Counted from the stretch's first letter, positions 16,302 to 24,492 are shown. The stretch is 64,000 nucleotides of DNA from Wukongibacter sp050859025 (GCF_050859025.1 NZ_CP138200.1:434001-498000), one strand, 5' to 3'. The notes: a model not told the origin generated them from the sequence alone. A program made the numbers and translations.

Positions 16302-16566
16302 TCATTATTATTTTTGCTACAAGAGATATCACAAGAATAAAGCGATGTTTTTAGTATCTATATAGATATTAATACTTGAAAACATATAAGTCATAACATT
16401 AGCATCGTACTTCTTATTTTAAATGATTTCTCCTAACTATATATAATCAAAGAATCAAGAAAGAACTCAGTATTCCAGAGTTTTTATTAATATCTATGTT
16501 TTTAGGGGATTACCATTACATTTAGATTAAAAAGCTCATAACATAAGACCGAAAAGAGGTGAACCA
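16302..16566. other. Intergenic stretch between modules 2 and 3
   Basis: No gene is visible. AT-rich sequence contains two imperfect copies of a TATCTATATAGATATTAA / TTATTAATATCTATGTTTTT palindrome (about 16355 and 16483). The stretch ends in ACCGAAAAGAGGTGAACCA, the same ribosome-site context as modules 2 and the truncated copy, showing that the duplication included upstream bases. Confidence 0.5.
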
Positions 16567-17634
16567 ATGCCAGAAAATAAAGAAATAATACAAACTCGTA
16601 TGATAAACAACATAGTAGGCAAGTACGATAAAACAGAAGGATCATTCATATACGACATAACAAAATCAGCGGCAATAGAATTAGAAAATATTAACCAAGA
16701 ATTAGATGATGCAAAAGAAAAGCTAAGTATCGAAAAACTTAATGGCAATGAGTTAGAGCAAAGAGTATACGAAAGAACAGGGATTAAAAGAAAATCTGCA
16801 ACTAGGGCATCTAGTTATGTAACAATTACTGGGAAGATAGGGTCTATTATAAATGAAGGTGACCTAGTGGCAAGTGATACCATTAACTTTACCATCAAAG
16901 AAACTAAAACAATAGACGATACTGGCAAAGTAGAGGTATTAGTACAATGTGAAGAAGAAGGAAGGATAGGTAATGTTCCAGCAGATTCTATCCAGTACTT
17001 TCCGATAACTATTGAGGGAGTTATAAGTGTAACTAATAACGAGGACATTACTAATGGATATGATGCTGAAAGCGATGAAGAATTGCTAAAGAGATACTAT
17101 GAACATATTAGAACTCCTGTCACATCAGGAAATAAATACCATTATAAGAATTGGGCTAAGGAAGTAGAAGGAGTAGGCGATGCAAAGGTTGTTCCCCTGT
17201 GGAATGGAGATAATACTGTAAAAATAGTTATTATGGACTCCAATAACCAGCCCGCCCACTCCGAATTAGTCACAGAGGTACAAAATTATATTGATCCAAA
17301 TGGATCAGGATTTGGTGAAGGAAAAGCCCCTATAGGCGCACACTGCACTGTTGTCAGTGCTATAGGTGTAGATATAAATATCACCTTTACAGTAATTAAG
17401 GATACTTCAGTAACCGATGAAGAAAGGCTTCAAAGTGTAGAAGGTAACGTAACAAGTTATCTGCAAAACATTGCCTTTAAGGAAGAGCCTATAAGCTATA
17501 ACAGAATAGCCAGTATCATATTAGATTCAAAGGGTATAATCGATTTTTCAGATTTAACAATCAATGGACAGACATCAGTCATAAACTTAGCAGAACTCGA
17601 AGTACCAGTACTGGGGGTGGTTACAATTGCGTAG
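16567..17634 (+). CDS. Baseplate J protein, module 3
   Basis: This 355-residue XkdT/gpJ family protein has EGSFIYDITKSAAIELENIN, INEGDLVASDTINFTIKETK, NGYDAESDEELLKRYYEHIR and TPVTSGNKYHYKNWAKEVEG. It differs from module 2 mainly in the C-terminal third, with a small insertion (DPNGSGFGEGKAPIG) replacing the shorter loop of the other copies. It overlaps the next gene by eight bases exactly as in module 1. Confidence 0.9.
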   Translation: MPENKEIIQTRMINNIVGKYDKTEGSFIYDITKSAAIELENINQELDDAKEKLSIEKLNGNELEQRVYERTGIKRKSATRASSYVTITGKIGSIINEGDLVASDTINFTIKETKTIDDTGKVEVLVQCEEEGRIGNVPADSIQYFPITIEGVISVTNNEDITNGYDAESDEELLKRYYEHIRTPVTSGNKYHYKNWAKEVEGVGDAKVVPLWNGDNTVKIVIMDSNNQPAHSELVTEVQNYIDPNGSGFGEGKAPIGAHCTVVSAIGVDINITFTVIKDTSVTDEERLQSVEGNVTSYLQNIAFKEEPISYNRIASIILDSKGIIDFSDLTINGQTSVINLAELEVPVLGVVTIA

Positions 17635-18169
17635 CGAGAGGATGATAAAATATCTGCCTGTCTATGAACGGAATGCAAAGATATTTCAGAGTCTTATCAA
17701 TGTAAAGGCCCAAGAGATGGACAAGAAAGCATTAGATATAGAGGATTTTATAAAGCAGTTATCAATTGATACTGCCACATGGGGATTAGATATATATGAG
17801 AATGAGCTAGGGATAAACAAAGACATAAATAAAAGCTATGAAGAAAGAAGAAGCTTTATAAAATCAAAGTACAGAGGTATAGGAAAGTTTGATAAGGCCT
17901 TACTCCAAAGCATATTAAAATCCTATACAAATGGAGAAACTGAAGTATCCTTCAATGGCAAATTCAATCTTCTTCTAGAATATATAGAAAACAATACTCT
18001 AAATCTAGTTGATCTTGAAACAACCCTTGAAGAAATCAAGCCAGCCCATTTGGACTATACATTAGCTCTAAAAATAAAGGATAAGATTACAGTTCAAACT
18101 ACTGAAATGTCTGTTCCAGTAGTTTTTCCAATATGTAATCAACTCGTAGCTGGAGGTGAGTTTCTATGA
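17627..18169 (+). CDS. Tail protein I, module 3
   Basis: This 180-residue protein has a TTG start at 17627 overlapping the J gene. Landmarks are MIKYLPVYERNAKIFQSLIN, DTATWGLDIYENELGI, RRSFIKSKYRGIG and LEEIKPAHLDYTLALKI. It is shorter than the other two copies and ends in a proline/valine segment (TEMSVPVVFPICNQLVAGGE). It overlaps the next frame by four bases. Confidence 0.85.
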   Translation: MRSERMIKYLPVYERNAKIFQSLINVKAQEMDKKALDIEDFIKQLSIDTATWGLDIYENELGINKDINKSYEERRSFIKSKYRGIGKFDKALLQSILKSYTNGETEVSFNGKFNLLLEYIENNTLNLVDLETTLEEIKPAHLDYTLALKIKDKITVQTTEMSVPVVFPICNQLVAGGEFL

Positions 18170-18462
18170 TAACCGAGAGTTTTCTTTGGAAGATAGCATT
18201 ATATATAGAATCACAAGTAGAAAAATGTCAATATGTACTAAACGGTAATCTTAAAGAGGTTTCTATTCAGAGCAAAGAAGTAGAGGATTCTATTGTAAAG
18301 ATTAATATTCTACTAGATGAAAATGTTGAAGGCAATATCACAGAGTTTAAACTATTTACCCATGATGGACAGATGATAAAACACGAGAGTTGTAACATAA
18401 TCAAGGGCAGTGGAAGAGGACTTTTCAAAACATTTAGTATTTCAATAAATGAGGTGATGTAA
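18166..18462 (+). CDS. Module 3 hypothetical tail protein
   Basis: This 98-residue protein is not one I can assign. It is beta-rich with alternating hydrophobics (VKINILLDENVEGNITEFKL) and no membrane segment or signal peptide. It is coupled to the tail protein I gene by a four-base overlap and abuts the next gene, so it belongs to the module 3 operon. Possible roles are fibre chaperone or fibre adaptor. Confidence 0.5.
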   Translation: MITESFLWKIALYIESQVEKCQYVLNGNLKEVSIQSKEVEDSIVKINILLDENVEGNITEFKLFTHDGQMIKHESCNIIKGSGRGLFKTFSISINEVM

Positions 18463-18729
18463 ATGGCTTATAATCCTACTGACTGGAAGGATCAGGTAGT
18501 AACGGAGCCTACTAGATATAAAATAAGAAGGCAGGATGGAAGTGAAGAAGTAGTAGATATTGAAAGAGAGCCAGGAGAGGTAATTCAAGAGGGGACTAAA
18601 ATTACTGCTGAGAGGTTGAATAATATTGAAGGAGGGATAGATGATAATGTGAGTGAATTGAACGGTGTGGGGGAGAAAATGGCTGAGTTGGTGAATGAAA
18701 TAACTTTAAATGAAATAATGGGGGTGTAA
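18463..18729 (+). CDS. Small phage tail protein (tail fibre adaptor-like)
   Basis: This 88-residue protein has the pattern YNPTDWKDQVVTEPTRYKIR, then EREPGEVIQEGTKITAERLN followed by NIEGGIDD. This arrangement (TDWKD-x-V..P-x-R-Y and G-T-x-x-x-A-x-x-L-N-x-x-E-x-G-I) is common in short proteins near fibre genes of Firmicutes phages, where it is thought to be a structural adaptor. The exact function is unknown. Confidence 0.65.
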   Translation: MAYNPTDWKDQVVTEPTRYKIRRQDGSEEVVDIEREPGEVIQEGTKITAERLNNIEGGIDDNVSELNGVGEKMAELVNEITLNEIMGV

Positions 18730-18731
18730 AT

Positions 18732-19052
18732 ATGACCTTAATAAGAAAAAGACTAGCAAAAGGGACGCTTACCGATACACTTAGTATAATATATACTGCA
18801 CCTGTGACTAGTGGCAGTTACACACTTCCAACTGGACTGTGGATATGTAATAAGTCGAACAGCGACACGACGGTTACAATCAAAATAGCAGGAACAGAGA
18901 TAATATTTGAGCATATTATAGAAGCTAATGACAGCTTAGCTATAAATCTTAAGGAAGCTAATGTATTAATAGAAGCAGGAGAAACTCTAGAAGCTAAAGC
19001 AAGTGTTATTGATAGTATTACTTATTATATCAGTGGTGTTGAGGTGGTGTAA
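18732..19052 (+). CDS. Beta-sandwich-like tail protein
   Basis: This 106-residue protein begins RKRLAKGTLTDTLSIIYTAP and continues with short beta strands (TVTIKIAGTEIIFEHIIEAN). Small proteins of this pattern occur in phage tail-tip regions and are probably beta-sandwich decorations, but I do not recognise a named family. It lies three bases after the previous stop and abuts the propeller gene downstream. Confidence 0.55.
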   Translation: MTLIRKRLAKGTLTDTLSIIYTAPVTSGSYTLPTGLWICNKSNSDTTVTIKIAGTEIIFEHIIEANDSLAINLKEANVLIEAGETLEAKASVIDSITYYISGVEVV

Positions 19053-19994
19053 ATGAGTTCATTAACAAGAAAGACACTTGAAAATTTCAAATTAGATGGT
19101 GTGAGGCAACCAAAGGCAGATAAACTTTTTGAAATTACTGAATCTTTAAGGTCAGTTGTGTCAGTCGATGATCTAGGAAATGTTTATCAAGTATTAGGGT
19201 CGGACTTGATAAAATACACTCCGCGTGGCGATAGAACAATACTTTTGTCAAATGTGGGTGTGCCGTATGCAAATTGCCGTGTACCTGTAAAAGATAATTA
19301 CCTAATTTTACCTGATATAGCCAATAAAAAGATACTAAAAATTGACTTAAATAGCGGGAGGACTTTGTTCGAAATCCCTTTTACAGACACTGTAAGGGAC
19401 ATTGTGGTGGCAAGTAATGATGAAATATATTTCATAACAGCAACAAAGCTATATAAGATTGATATTAATGGATCATTAATAGATACTGGTAGAAGCGGTA
19501 GATTTTTTAAAAGTTTAGATTGTGATGCTAATTATATCTATCTTGTTCATAATGAATCTGGTACAGATCCTTATTTATATAAGATAGATAGAGCAGACCA
19601 TTCACAAATATACATTGAAATTATTAATGGAATCGAAACAGTTAAGAATTTAACCAAGGATCATATTTGCTTGATAGCGGGTGATAATTTGGCTTCTTAT
19701 TTTAAAATTTACAACAAATCAGATGGGAGTTTTTTTAAACAAATAACATACTCTTATGGCAATGTTAGCTTAGTGCGCTCTCCGAATAAGAGTTTTGTTG
19801 TTGGAGGCGTTGCATGCTTTCAGAATACAGGTCAGCCATTTTTTATTAATATAAAGAATGTAAATGTAGAAACATTTACAAGTCTCCTATCTGTTTATAA
19901 TAGTTTAAATGTCTCTATGGACTATAAAAATGGTTTTTTAGCAGGCAATGATAGTAGTAATAAAGTGAAATTATTTAAAATAAGTGGGGTGTAA
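19053..19994 (+). CDS. Beta-propeller-like tail tip protein
   Basis: This 313-residue protein lacks a signal peptide. It shows repeated blade-like units: VDDLGNVYQVLGSDLIKYTP, LILPDIANKKILKIDLNSGR, SNDEIYFITATKLYKIDING and YIYLVHNESGTDPYLYKIDR. The pattern (acidic turn, I-Y-x-V, then K-I-D) is that of NHL/PQQ-type propellers. It closes module 3 as the Kelch protein closes module 1, so I infer an alternative receptor-binding tip. The exact propeller class is uncertain. Confidence 0.6.
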   Translation: MSSLTRKTLENFKLDGVRQPKADKLFEITESLRSVVSVDDLGNVYQVLGSDLIKYTPRGDRTILLSNVGVPYANCRVPVKDNYLILPDIANKKILKIDLNSGRTLFEIPFTDTVRDIVVASNDEIYFITATKLYKIDINGSLIDTGRSGRFFKSLDCDANYIYLVHNESGTDPYLYKIDRADHSQIYIEIINGIETVKNLTKDHICLIAGDNLASYFKIYNKSDGSFFKQITYSYGNVSLVRSPNKSFVVGGVACFQNTGQPFFINIKNVNVETFTSLLSVYNSLNVSMDYKNGFLAGNDSSNKVKLFKISGV

Positions 19995-20040
19995 AGTATA
20001 GTGGCAATAACAAGGTGACGAGTTGCTGTTGTGCCCCTCG

Positions 20041-20355
20041 GAATAAATATAGAAAGCATTTAGTTGTTTAAGACTACTAGAGGTCTTCTGCTATTTTATA
20101 AGGAAAATTTATATGTTTAATGAAGGTTTACTCTAAGTTGATAAGGAATGACCTTAAGGAACGATTGTAAAACCGCCCACTATATAAAAGGCGACAGGGG
20201 ACGGAGTGATTGTCACTTTGAAATGAATATAGAAAATATTTACTTATTTAAGACCACTAAAGGTCTTTTTGTCATTTTATAAAGAAAATTTATATATTCA
20301 ATGAAGAGTTGTTCTAAGTTGATAAGAAATGATCTTAAGGAACGGTTATAAACCG
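20041..20355 (+). repeat. Tandem duplication with 180-bp period
   Basis: 20041-20175 and 20221-20355 are about 85 percent alike by eye. Each contains a small hairpin with a T tract (AAGACTACTAGAGGTCTT and AAGACCACTAAAGGTCTTTT) and ends in CTTAAGGAACGRTTRTAAA. The copies are joined by a REP-like GGCGACAGGGGACGG (20191-20205). The hairpins probably terminate the fibre operon. No gene is present from 19995 to 20509. Confidence 0.8.
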
Positions 20356-20404
20356 TTCCCTACATAAAATATCCTTTGTAGGAAATGGTCTGTGACCATT
20401 CCTA
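20339..20404. repeat. Two REP-like palindromes
   Basis: A 21-bp palindrome GGAACGGTT-ATA-AACCGTTCC (20339-20359) is followed by a second one, GGAAATGGTC/GACCATTCC (20383-20404). The first is identical to the two palindromes flanking element E at 30386-30580, so it is a dispersed unit. Confidence 0.8.
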
Positions 20405-20509
20405 GTGATGTAATAAATTTCAACTGCTTTAAACTAAATACTATAAGGTTAAGAATTCACCAAATATCATAAGACTTTAAATTCAAAACCAACCAAAGGA
20501 GAAACCAAC

Positions 20510-20914
20510 ATGTACAAAATACTAAACAACATAAAACTAAGCAAAAACTTCCGCTTAAGCGAATTCATCTGCAAAGAGAGAAAACAAGAAGTCCTTATAG
20601 CAGATAGACTAGTAGAAAAGCTCCAAGCCCTTAGAGATAAATTAAACAAACCAATTACTATAGTCAGTGCATACCGAAGCCCATCATACAATAAAAAAAT
20701 AAATGGGAGTCCAAAATCACAACACATCTATGGTAGAGCCGCTGATATAAAGGTCTCAGGTATAAGAACAGAGGAAGTAGCAAATATAGCAATAAAGCTA
20801 GGCTTTAAAGGAGTAGGAATTTATGATACATTTACCCATGTAGATATTAGGGAAAACCTAGTTAATAAAGTGGGGAGAGAATATGACTATTGGGATATGA
20901 GGACAGGAAAGTAG
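20510..20914 (+). CDS. M15-family peptidase (endolysin-like)
   Basis: This 134-residue protein of the Peptidase_M15A (D-Ala-D-Ala carboxypeptidase-like) family starts KLSKNFRLSEFICKERKQEV. It has the PITIVSAYRSPSYNKKINGS region and zinc-ligand motifs SQHIYGRAADIKV (H-x6-D) and a C-terminal THVDIRE. The domain fills the protein; no signal peptide or wall-binding domain is seen. Next to two holin-like genes it is the likely lysis enzyme that cuts the peptide stem of peptidoglycan to release particles. Confidence 0.88.
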   Translation: MYKILNNIKLSKNFRLSEFICKERKQEVLIADRLVEKLQALRDKLNKPITIVSAYRSPSYNKKINGSPKSQHIYGRAADIKVSGIRTEEVANIAIKLGFKGVGIYDTFTHVDIRENLVNKVGREYDYWDMRTGK

Positions 20915-20922
20915 GTGGTAAA

Positions 20923-21138
20923 ATGGGTACCTGTGATAGACATCAAGAGGTAGTAAGTAGACTGGATAATTATGAAAAAAGAATAGGAAAATTGGAGATT
21001 AATGATGCAAAAATGGGGGAGAAAATTGAAAATCTTATTGAAAAATTAGACAGCTTAACTAGCTGGATAAAAGCCTTGGTGATGTTAGTTGCAACATCCT
21101 TCATAGGCTTTTTCTTTTGGTATATCCAGAGCTTATAA
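20923..21138 (+). CDS. XhlA-like holin/hemolysin protein
   Basis: This protein of about 71 residues begins at ATG 20923, placed after AGGTGGT. Residues 8-45 form a coiled coil (RLDNYEKRIGKLEINDAKMG, then EKIENLIEKLDSL) and a single membrane segment follows (ALVMLVATSFIGFFFWYI). This coil-plus-one-helix layout is that of XhlA (PBSX) and BhlA-like proteins, which work with a holin during lysis. Confidence 0.8.
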   Translation: MGTCDRHQEVVSRLDNYEKRIGKLEINDAKMGEKIENLIEKLDSLTSWIKALVMLVATSFIGFFFWYIQSL

Positions 21139-21158
21139 TCATTAGGAGGGAATTAAGT

Positions 21159-21344
21159 ATGTTAAGAAAGTTATTAAAATTTGAATATATATATGCTATT
21201 TTTGTGCTGATAGTTTTATCTATAGCACTTTTTTATTTTAATGAGGAAAAATTAACTATGATGATCCTCGGGGCATTGATATCTTCGTCAAGTGCTATAA
21301 CTACATTCTTCTTTACAAAGCATAATCCAAATGGTGAGGATTAG
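21159..21344 (+). CDS. Small two-helix membrane protein, putative holin
   Basis: This 61-residue protein starts at ATG 21159 with AGGAGGG at 21144-21150. Two hydrophobic segments are predicted (IYAIFVLIVLSIALFYF and TMMILGALISSSSAITTFFF) with a short charged loop and a polar C-terminus. Size and position after the XhlA-like gene fit a class II holin, though no family motif confirms it. Confidence 0.6.
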   Translation: MLRKLLKFEYIYAIFVLIVLSIALFYFNEEKLTMMILGALISSSSAITTFFFTKHNPNGED

Positions 21345-21387
21345 AGATAAAAAGAATTTAAATATAAGAACTGCTATGTAAAAAGAA

Positions 21388-21460
21388 AATGCGACTTGGA
21401 AATGGGCCCAACTTACATACTTTTTTGAATATGTTTGAGGAGTCATTTCCATGTCGCATT
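21388..21460. terminator. Large hairpin between convergent genes
   Basis: A 17-bp inverted repeat (AATGCGAC-x-TGGAAATG with its complement, one mismatch) spans 21388-21404 and 21444-21460. It lies between the holin gene and the convergent surface-protein gene and probably terminates both. Confidence 0.65.
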
Positions 21461-21486
21461 ATAGAAGTTTACACATAAGGCACAAA

Positions 21487-23862
21487 TTAGTTTACATTAT
21501 CAGTTGATAGGGTATTATGTTCATAAATTGTAAGCTCATAAGGATCACTTAAAGCGTCACCGTCAGTAGATTGTAAATAACGAGAAACACCTAAGACATA
21601 AGGGCTTGATGTTGCATAATATCCTGGAATTTTAATTGTTACACCATCCCAAGCATCTGTTGTATCCTCAATTCCTCTAAGTATCTGAGAGCCTTCTGGT
21701 AAAGGAAGGCCATTGAATATATAGGTAGTTGTTCTAGATACACCATTTGCACCTGTTGCCTTCATTTCCTTAGTAAATTTAACGTAAATATATAGGAATC
21801 CTTCCTCAGAAATTTTACTATCATCATAAGTCGCCCATTCTATCCTAGTACCTGTCTCATCAACATCTTCAGCTTTAACGATTACAGTTCTTGTAGCGGT
21901 AGTAGTGCCTACTGAATTTGTAGCAGTATAGACTACTTCGTATGTGCCTATCTCATTCAAAACATTTCCAGTAATGGTTACAGCACTACCGTCATTTGTT
22001 ACAGCACCATGTTCAACATATGTATCTGATGTTGTTAACTCAATAGGATTATCTCCAATTATTGAAATCACTGGAGGCTCTGTGACACTTGAACTTACTG
22101 TAATAGTAACATTTTTAATTAAAGTAGCACTGACATTACCTGCTAAATCTGATATGCTGCGGGCTATCAATTTATAGGAACCATTTTCTAATGTATCGCT
22201 TGAATTTATTATTAGAGTAACTTCATTGGATTTAACATTATCCACACTTAAATCAAAGCTTTTACTATAATCTGATGAGAATAACTCAAAGCTACCAACT
22301 ACATGTGTAAAGTCAATTTCTTCACTAAAAATTGCTTTCAATTTATTGTTATCAATTTGATTTACAGATACCAGTGTAGGAGAAGCAGAATCTATGACTT
22401 CAACAACGATTACAGTTCTGGTAGCAGTAGTAGTTCCTGCTGAATTTGTAGCAGTATAAACCACTTCATATGTACCTACTTCATTTAAAACATTACCAGT
22501 AATAGTTATAGTACTACCATCATTAGTAACAGCACCCTGTTCAACATAGGTATCACTTAATTCTAATTTCATAGGGTTATATCCAACTATTGAAATCACT
22601 GGAGGTTCTGTAACATTTGTATTTCCCGTAATATCAAATCTTTTGCTTATGGTGGCACTGACATTACCTGCCAAATCCGATATTGTGCGAGCAAATAGTA
22701 TATAGGAACCATTCTCTAATGTGTCATTTGAGTTTACTATTAGGGTAACTTCATTGGATTTAACATTATCCACACTTAAATCAAAGCTTTTACTATAATC
22801 TGATGAGAATAACTCAAAGCTACCAACTACATGTGTAAAGTCAATTTCTTCACTAAAAATTGCTTTCAATTTATTGTTATCAATTTGATTTACAAATACC
22901 AGTGTAGGAGAAGCAGAATCTATGGCTTCAACAACTACATTTCTAGTAGCAGTAGTAGTTCCTACTGGATTTGTAGCAGTATAAACCACTTCATATGTGC
23001 CTGCCTCATTTAAAACGTTGCCTGTAATGGTTATAATACTACCATCATTAGTAACAGCACCTTGTTCAACATAGGTATCTGATACTGTTAATTCCATAGG
23101 ATTATCTCCAGTTATTGAAATTATTGGAGGCTCCATAGCGTTAATTTCAATCTCAGAAGGTCCACTTAGAATTTCTCCATCGGTAGAGCTTAATTGATTA
23201 GAAACACTTAGAATATGAGATCCAGATAAGGTACTATATTCTGGCACTATAATTGTTACACCATCCCAAGAGCTTGTTATACCTTCAATGCCTCTGAGTA
23301 TTTGAGAGCCTGCTGGTAAAGAAGAGCCGTCGAATATATAGTTACTTGTTTGAGCAACACCATTTTGTCCTGATGCGGTCATTTCCTTTGTAAACTTAAC
23401 GTAAATGTATAGGGAGCCTTCTCCTGTAATTTGACCATTATCATAGGACGCCCATTCTATCTTAGTATCTGTTTCTACACCTTCTACCGTAGTAAAAGTC
23501 TTAACATAATCTTCTTTTAAAACATTGCCATCTATATCCTTAATACCATCCTTTACATGAATAGTATAGGTATGATTAGCCATAAAGTTCTCATCACCTA
23601 CATGCCTTAGCTCTATCTTTGATTTATTATTAGACAAAACAATAGGAATAGTAGGATATATTTGTTGCTGAGAATTTTCTAAATAAGAGATGTATATATT
23701 ATTTGTATTAACTGTGCTAGAGTCAACCTCTTGATTAAACTCTATAGTCCAAACATAGTCTAATAGGACATCTGATTGAGCTTCAAAATCTTTTGCATAA
23801 ACAGTTGTATTTGCAGATACAAAAAGTATACTTAGAACTAATAGTAACAAAATTTTCTTCAT
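21487..23862 (-). CDS. Secreted Ig-like/DUF5011 repeat protein
   Basis: This protein of about 791 residues has a clear signal peptide (MKKILLLLVLSILFVSANTT VYA) after an AGGAGG site, so I start it at 23862. Residues 20-120 form an SbsA-like Ig domain (bacterial Ig with IEFNQEVDSSTVNTNNIYIS). One domain type beginning IEWASYDNGQITGEGSLYIY occurs near both ends. Between them are three DUF5011 domains (VEQGAVTNDGSIITITGNVL) alternating with two nearly identical SbsA-like units that begin PTLVFVNQIDNNKLKAIFSE. I see no LPXTG or SLH motif, so how it is anchored is unclear. Probable role: surface adhesion or matrix. It is transcribed towards the tail locus and may not belong to it. Confidence 0.82.
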   Translation of the reverse strand: MKKILLLLVLSILFVSANTTVYAKDFEAQSDVLLDYVWTIEFNQEVDSSTVNTNNIYISYLENSQQQIYPTIPIVLSNNKSKIELRHVGDENFMANHTYTIHVKDGIKDIDGNVLKEDYVKTFTTVEGVETDTKIEWASYDNGQITGEGSLYIYVKFTKEMTASGQNGVAQTSNYIFDGSSLPAGSQILRGIEGITSSWDGVTIIVPEYSTLSGSHILSVSNQLSSTDGEILSGPSEIEINAMEPPIISITGDNPMELTVSDTYVEQGAVTNDGSIITITGNVLNEAGTYEVVYTATNPVGTTTATRNVVVEAIDSASPTLVFVNQIDNNKLKAIFSEEIDFTHVVGSFELFSSDYSKSFDLSVDNVKSNEVTLIVNSNDTLENGSYILFARTISDLAGNVSATISKRFDITGNTNVTEPPVISIVGYNPMKLELSDTYVEQGAVTNDGSTITITGNVLNEVGTYEVVYTATNSAGTTTATRTVIVVEVIDSASPTLVSVNQIDNNKLKAIFSEEIDFTHVVGSFELFSSDYSKSFDLSVDNVKSNEVTLIINSSDTLENGSYKLIARSISDLAGNVSATLIKNVTITVSSSVTEPPVISIIGDNPIELTTSDTYVEHGAVTNDGSAVTITGNVLNEIGTYEVVYTATNSVGTTTATRTVIVKAEDVDETGTRIEWATYDDSKISEEGFLYIYVKFTKEMKATGANGVSRTTTYIFNGLPLPEGSQILRGIEDTTDAWDGVTIKIPGYYATSSPYVLGVSRYLQSTDGDALSDPYELTIYEHNTLSTDNVN
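22060..22960 (-). repeat. Two near-identical ~450-bp coding repeats
   Basis: Units at about 22060-22510 and 22510-22960 encode the same 150-residue block (an SbsA-like Ig unit plus a DUF5011 domain) with only scattered changes. Long stretches, e.g. around 22225-22360 and 22755-22890, look identical at DNA level. Copy number could change by slippage or recombination. Confidence 0.8.
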
Positions 23863-24194
23863 CTGAAAAAACCTCCTAATATAGTGTAATAAGTGAAATA
23901 TAACCATTTTAATATATACTTTTTATTATAACTAAGAAACTTCAAGGTTTACAGTTGTTTTTTTCGACATAATTTGACTTTCGCGTGAGCAATAAGCAGG
24001 TAGAAGTTAATGAAGACTTTATTACATTACAAATATAAGTTGGCATATAGTATGTTTAAAGACCTCAATAAACTATAATCTTTTATATTATAGATAACTA
24101 TATAACTAAATTTCTAATTATATACTTGAATAAATCCAAAATTATAAGGTATATTATAAATAAGAAGACAACTAAATGGGACAATGTTGTTCAC
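23863..24194. other. Intergenic stretch, no gene seen
   Basis: AT-rich DNA upstream of the surface-protein gene. Apart from its AGGAGG ribosome site I see no hairpin, repeat or open frame with coding character. Confidence 0.5.
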
Positions 24195-24232
24195 AAAAAA
24201 AGAAAAGAAGGTGCTGCCACACCTTCTTTTCT
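24195..24232 (-). terminator. Terminator of the repressor pseudogene
   Basis: The stem AGAAAAGAAGGTG/CACCTTCTTTTCT with a five-base loop has a T-rich tract on the minus-strand side (TTTTTT). Confidence 0.75.
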
Positions 24233-24242
24233 GCTGTTTATT

Positions 24243-24492
24243 TTACTTCTTTTCAGATTCCAAACTAGGACTATATTTCGACTTGATAAATTCAATGTAT
24301 TCTTCAATTTGCTTAATCGCTTCTTGAGGGAGTCCTTCAAAATTAAAGCTATAGTCAAAATGGACTGCTGTAATTCTTTCTATTTCCTTAGCAGGATTCT
24401 TTATATTAATACGTCCCAATAAATAATCTATAGATACATCAAAATAGTCTGCAATCTTTTCTAAGTGATTTCAATCGATCACCAAATGTCAC
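24243..24492 (-). pseudogene. Broken XRE-family repressor
   Basis: The minus strand starts at GTG 24492 after GAGGTGAT and encodes VTFGDRLKSLRK, the canonical N-terminus of XRE/cI-like repressors. It then continues in another frame with IADYFDVSIDYLLGRI and a C-terminal tail ending SPSLESEKK. About 45 residues holding the helix-turn-helix are missing, and the frame is lost at the joint. The 3-prime part still reads openly. A CGCC-x5-GGCG dyad at 24519-24531 lies upstream and may be its former operator. It is plausibly the lost immunity or control gene of the neighbouring tail locus. Confidence 0.75.

Noticed and set aside
600..21344. Complete prophage or extracellular contractile injection system
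   Set aside because: No integrase, terminase, portal or capsid gene for a prophage; no AAA+ ATPase or effector genes as in eCIS/PVC loci, and the Xkd gene order with a lysis cassette fits a phage tail.
24040..24058. TTGGCATA-type sigma-54 candidate
   Set aside because: The -12 GC is absent (GT instead), and no suitable gene follows closely on that strand.
24126..24422. 98-residue plus-strand open frame
   Set aside because: No ribosome site, and it runs antisense to the XRE repressor relic and its terminator, which have clear family motifs.
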